A stretch of 31,853 nucleotides of DNA from NCBI GenBank assembly GCA_020283715.1, contig JAIQCW010000115.1, positions 1 to 31,853 of the forward strand, read 5' to 3'. Below, one piece after another: positions 28,118 through 31,853 of this stretch. Source of the DNA: Cytauxzoon felis (lineage: Eukaryota; Apicomplexa; Aconoidasida; Piroplasmida; Theileriidae). Each line of letters starts with the position of its first letter. The stretch's first letter is position 1. Below the pieces are notes generated by a model that was not told the origin of the DNA, made no database searches, and saw only the letters and a list, made by a program, of their open reading frames with translations. Both the position numbers and the translations under genes were made by a program.

Positions 28118-28861
28118 TTAATACAAGCTAGTTTGCTTCATGATTCCAATGAAATCTTCTTTTGAAACTGAAATAAATAAATGATGCTTTTACGCCTTCA
28201 ACCTACTTGCTCCATCCCGATCATTGTCAAATTCTTCAATCATGGCCTGTAAATCGTCATCTGATAAATCATGACCCTGAGGAAAGGTTAATGAAGATGA
28301 TATGAATATAAATTTCAGATGCCTGAACAAATTCAACGTACAAGTTCCATCGAGACCCTTTTCAAGTCATTAAAGACAATTTTACCTGTAAATTTTTATG
28401 TAAAATGAAAGTATATTTTATATCCTTTTATGAAAATAATAGGAAAACATACCTTTTTTGTCCTTGTCGAATAACTCAAAGGCACGATTGATCTCATCCA
28501 TAGGTTCCCTCTCGGAGAATTTTCTTGACACTAGAGATAAATTTGACAATCTTGATAGATACTAAGAAAACGTACTGATATCTTTAAAATTATCAAAATC
28601 GATGTAGCCAGAATTAGTTTTATCATATTTTGTAATAAGATCTAGAACTTCTTGTTTTTTAACATCAAAACCGAGACCTCTCATAGCAACCTTATAGATA
28701 ATTTATATTCCAATATAATACCAATAACATACCTTTAGTTCATGATAATCAATCTTACCGGTACCCGCAGAATCCAACAGATTGAATGCTGACGTTATTT
28801 CCTTCAATTGATCAGCCCTTAATTCAAACCTTCCTCTTCTATTATTAACACTAAGAACCAT
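28118..28861 (-). CDS. Centrin
   Basis: Minus-strand exons 28861-28733, 28690-28576, 28530-28453, 28385-28342, 28276-28207 and 28167-28118 join in phase (161 aa). Four EF-hand loops are spaced as in centrins: DSAGTGKIDYHE, DKTNSGYIDFDN, DKDKKGKIVFND and DNDRDGAISKED. The protein has FELRADQLKEITSAFNLLD before loop 1, REPMDEINRAFELFD before loop 3, and the family's terminal IMKQTSLY. Centrins are Ca2+-binding proteins of centrosomes/basal bodies and of contractile fibres; apicomplexans have several that mark the spindle pole and daughter budding. Which paralogue this is cannot be told here. Loop 3 lacks the usual acidic residue at position 12, so it may bind Ca2+ poorly. An upstream in-frame Met at about 28910-28912 would add 17 residues; the MVLSVNNRRGRFEL start looks more centrin-like. 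Confidence 0.9.
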
Positions 28862-30172
28862 TTTCCTATACACTGGTGTAACGTATAAATGCCAATCTAG
28901 GCGGTGTAGCAATTAGAATAATATTTTATCAAGAAATGAATCTAGAAGCAATAATAAAGCTTCCAATAAATATTAAACAACAATTTAACAGAAATTAATT
29001 ACATATCCTTCCAATACTATATAAAATTATATATATACTGATGTCTAACACAGCCAAATCTACACCATACACACTTGTGGTCAACCATTCAATCATTAAC
29101 TCTGGCTATTGTGAAGACTATCATGAACAATTTCAAGGTGTAGAGCAAGTCATTTAGGGTGTGAGGGAATTATAGTAGTTGGGAGGAATTCTTGATGTCG
29201 TCGTTATATGATGAGATCACCAAAAATCTGGAATAAATATAATACAGTTTAATTTATAGATTTAGTTGTAAATATATAATATAAATGATTATTGAGTAGT
29301 TGTGTTATAATTGGTGTATAGATTTTGGTATGATTTTTGTCTGAGGTTAAAGTCTATGTTCAAACTTAGACATAGGATAATCTTCTTATAGTTATCAAGA
29401 ATTTCGTGTTATAAATTGATGTTTGATTCAAATTTAATGGTAAGAATTGGGATAGTGGATGATAAATAGATGATGGGTGGTGCTATGGTATATCGTAGAG
29501 GAGCTACGGCTGGGGTCGGAATGTAACTGTATTGATTTACATTTAATTGAACGAGATCTTTTATCATTATTGGTTACATTATATAAAAATAATTTTGATC
29601 TCTTATGATATATTATATTTGTAGTATTGTCTATTGGATATTATAGAATTGACATTACATGTGAATAATAGTGATTCTAAAGTAGTGTTTATAATAAATT
29701 ATACATGAGATTGTATAATTTATTAAATTTAAAGGTAAATAAAAATTTCAAATGTATTATGTATGATTATTTTGATTTATAATAATTTAATGATTTGAAT
29801 GGTAATGATTATATTATAAAAGATGGGTTATATATAATGTTGAATATACATTGTTGAATATACATTGTTGATTGTATATGTTGATTTATATTGTTGATTA
29901 CACAAGTTATGTAAATAATACATTAAGGTTGATATATCATCGTTGAATATACATCGTTGATTGTATGTGTTGATGTATATTGTTGATTACACAAGTTATG
30001 TAAATCCTTCATTAAAGGTTGATATATCATCGTTGAATATACATCATTGAATGTATGGGTTGAAAATGTTAAATAATAAAAGTATATAAATGATTCAATG
30101 TAGTCTAGACATATTAAAAGTATAATGTATTAAGTATATATATTATATTTATATTGGATAATATATATTATA
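28862..30172. other. Long divergent intergenic region
   Basis: About 1.3 kb between centrin (-) and the E3 ligase gene (+). It is AT-rich with no modular repeat and no convincing exon. A 38-codon ATG frame (29041-29157) has no visible family features. An imperfect tandem repeat lies at 29853-30060. I found no tRNA or other RNA gene by eye, but a short structured RNA cannot be excluded. Confidence 0.55.
29853..30060. repeat. Tandem repeat, period about 89-90 bp
   Basis: Copies begin at about 29853, 29942 and 30032, each opening GTTGAATATACAT. The first two share GTTGATTACACAAGTTATG and GGTTGATATATCATC and differ at only a few sites. The third is cut short after about 30 bp. Inside the unit a shorter motif, TTGTTGAWTRTA-like, recurs. 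The block lies just before the start of the E3 ligase gene. It is unrelated to the modular hairpin family. Confidence 0.8.
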
Positions 30173-31824
30173 ATGAAGATAAATCAACCTAAAGGTGATA
30201 ATTATAAATTGGTATTGGCTGGATTACAGCCATGTCAAAAGATGTTTATAGAATATTTAACAACATGTACAGAAGATGAATTATTATGTCATTTAAAAGT
30301 ATTTACACAATGGGTATGGGAAAAGGTTAGTAAATATATTTAAAATAAATTATAAATATAGAGTGATATTATATGTTGGGCATCAGTATTAAATCGTTTT
30401 GATGATATTTTTCAAAATTATATTACATGTTTTAAAAAATATATTAAAGGTATAGTTTTTTAAAAAAAATTATCATTATTAATTATAGATTATGATGATT
30501 TATTATCATTACCAAATAATAAATTAGTAGAATTAGTTAAATATTCATTAAAAACATCTATTATGATTGTTGAAAATTGTACATCTAAAAGTATTTATAA
30601 TTCTATCGAATTATTAATTCATCTACTTGATGATATCAATCTTGATATCGTATTATTATCTACAAGATTATTATCTGTCTATTTCAGTAGTAGAAATCGT
30701 AGAAACTCACTCAATAAAGAAATACCCAATGTTATGTCAAGATTATCTATACTCATCAATAACCCACTACCCGATAAATCAATCAAAATCATCAATAATA
30801 ATAAACATACAAACGAAAATCAATCAACATCCTCTGTTACCATTAAACATTCCACTCGAAGTCTTGTAGACAACTCTCCACCTGAGGTTACAACCTCCAT
30901 TGCCACTAGGCGTGGAGCCTCTCCACCTGAGGTTACAACCTTCTCTTCCACTAGGCGTGGAGCCTCTTCCAATTACCTATCCCTAAAGGGTAGAGCCACT
31001 CCCGGAGATCGTGGCGATGATGAAGGTGGATATGGAATGAAAAGTAGTACTGGACCTCAAGTGGAGACATCAAGTGGAATACCCGTAGCTGATCTCAGGG
31101 AAGCGAAGGGAGAAGTAAATAGAGAAGGCCACCACGGAAGTGGCAACGAGAGATGGACTAGAGAATGTAGTGATGAGTACAGGACCTCAAGTGGAAAAAA
31201 TGGGGTAAAAGTGGGTTATGGGGATAATAAACCTCACAATGAAAATAAACCCCACCATGTACCTGTGATACAAGTTGGAAGTAGTGAGGATGTAACCTCA
31301 AGTGGACTACCCGCAGCTGATCTCAGGGAAGCGGAGGGACAACTAAATAGAGAAGCTGACGGCAGGACGAAAAGAGGTGATTGGACCTCAAGTGGAATTG
31401 ATGATGTATCATATCCGTATATATTGAGTTATTATTTGTGTAATGGTATAGATTGGTTATCTATTGATTCGTATATAGAGATAGAAAAGGATGGTAATGA
31501 GATGATAAAGATATCATTATATGAGATGTTTATGATAAATATGAATGGTAATATAAAGAATAATAAGTATAGAATGGATGATGAATTTAATAATAATATA
31601 AAAAATATGATATTAAATTTAAATGAGAATGATATTTATTATTATATTTTTAAAATTATAAAAATATTATGAAGAAATATCAATTAGATGAATGTTATTA
31701 TTATGTTTGTTGAATAATATTTTAATTTTTATTTTTATAGATGTTAAAATATAAAATTTGGAAAGTTTATTCATGTTATTTCCCATTTTTAAAGAAAAAT
31801 TTAATTAATATTCGTTTATCATCG
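30173..31824 (+). CDS. HUWE1/TOM1-type giant E3 ligase, N-terminal part (3' partial, apparent frame break)
   Basis: Exons 30173-30325, 30362-30449 and 30489 onward join in phase. The sequence (LKVFTQWVWEKSDIICWASV then LNRFDDIF; MIVENCTSKSIYNSIELLIH then LLDDINLDIVLLSTRLLSVY; NVMSRLSILIN) follows the N-terminal armadillo-like region (DUF908) of HUWE1, TOM1 and plant UPL1. The HECT ubiquitin-ligase domain would be thousands of codons downstream, outside the window. Modular repeats fill 30851-31396 in frame, adding about 180 residues. The frame then meets TGA at 31670-31672. One extra base in the A-run at 31660-31664 would put the next codons in frame with KKYQLDECYYY, a 36-nt intron (31705-31740) and exon 31741-31824 (KIWKVYSCYFPFLKKNLINI) with a donor at 31825. 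That fit suggests a homopolymer error or a real frameshift rather than the true end. Confidence 0.65.
30851..31396 (+). repeat. Longest modular repeat array, read in frame in the HUWE1-like exon
   Basis: Order: CCACTCGAAGT, a GTCTTGTAGACAAC end brick, CCACCTGAGGT, CCACTAGGCGTGGAGCC, CCACCTGAGGT, CCACTAGGCGTGGAGCC, B in the CCCTAAAGGG form (30981-30990), C (GCCACTCCCGGAGATCGTGG), two connectors, D (CCCGTAGCTGATCTCAGGG), end brick CCACCACGGAAGTGG, connector, a GGGGATAATAAACC block, connector, D (CCCGCAGCTGATCTCAGGG), GCTGACGGCAGGAC and ACCTCAAGTGG. Translated pieces include [31 protein letters not shown] and [19 protein letters not shown]. About 180 codons are open throughout, in the common frame. 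Confidence 0.9.
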
Positions 31825-31853
31825 GTATGTCTTTTTTTTAAAACCCTTAAACC

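Noticed and set aside
29200..29345. ATGATGA near 29205 and CTGA near 29341 as C and D boxes of a snoRNA.
   Set aside because: The boxes are about 130 nt apart, with no terminal stem or guide pairing that I could support.
1..31396. Could the many short repeats be a CRISPR array?
   Set aside because: Spacing is irregular (hundreds to thousands of bases), copies are shuffled and in both orientations, and the genome is eukaryotic with spliced genes.
31841..31853. AAACCCTTAAACC at the window end resembles an apicomplexan telomere repeat (CCCTAAA).
   Set aside because: Only one imperfect unit is visible, directly after a splice donor (31825), so ordinary intron sequence is more likely.

Overview
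The window looks like nuclear DNA of a piroplasmid apicomplexan on the Theileria/Cytauxzoon side. The sequence is AT-rich and gene-dense. Introns are mostly 35-66 nt with GT..AG ends. The conserved proteins have apicomplexan-like relatives, and one surface-protein repeat type (VYVYY ... PLIVCV ... YYKRGNxW) resembles a multigene family I know from Theileria equi-like parasites. Species is not assigned. All exon joins were made by eye, from splice dinucleotides, reading phase and family conservation, and none was tested by a search.

Layout, left to right: 3' part of a pseudokinase (265-1493, +); VPS39-like HOPS subunit (1545-5389, +); decayed multi-repeat surface-protein gene (5690-8986, -); a CAP-Gly/IQ/phosphatase/EF-hand protein of the PPEF type (9403-14316, +), whose 1.4-kb intron carries a cysteine-rich ORF (12732-13712); TMEM208/SND2-like membrane protein (14477-14966, +) overlapping a TPR protein (14963-16054, +); a second surface-protein fragment (16531-17367, +); SCT1/GAT-type glycerol-3-phosphate acyltransferase (17553-20246, -); RSM22/METTL17 (20691-23075, +); BCP/PrxQ-type peroxiredoxin (23425-24238, -); RPB7 (24493-25400, -); a small unknown ORF (25672-25941, +); SPO11 (25997-27658, -); centrin (28118-28861, -); and the N-terminus of a HUWE1/TOM1-type E3 ligase (30173-31824, +, runs off the window).

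The main discovery is a family of short modular repeats at about 19 places. Each is built from a few imperfect-hairpin bricks (called A, B, C and D here) joined by a near-palindromic connector (ACCTCAGGTGG or its reverse complement). The complete form reads A-B-C-connector-D-A', with A and A' inverted, so it looks like a small non-autonomous element with terminal inverted repeats. Brick B shows compensatory changes in its stem. Copies sit between genes, inside introns in both orientations, and inside coding exons of four otherwise conserved genes (VPS39, the TPR protein, SPO11, HUWE1-like). The exon copies are all sense-oriented and all read in the same frame, giving hydrophilic inserts such as [15 protein letters not shown] and [13 protein letters not shown]. 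This recalls the in-frame palindromic elements of Rickettsia, but in a eukaryote.

A second pattern is that all three antigen-like sequences (5690-8986, 12732-13712, 16531-17367) are bracketed by these repeats and lie among housekeeping genes. This suggests that the repeats move or trap antigen-gene fragments.
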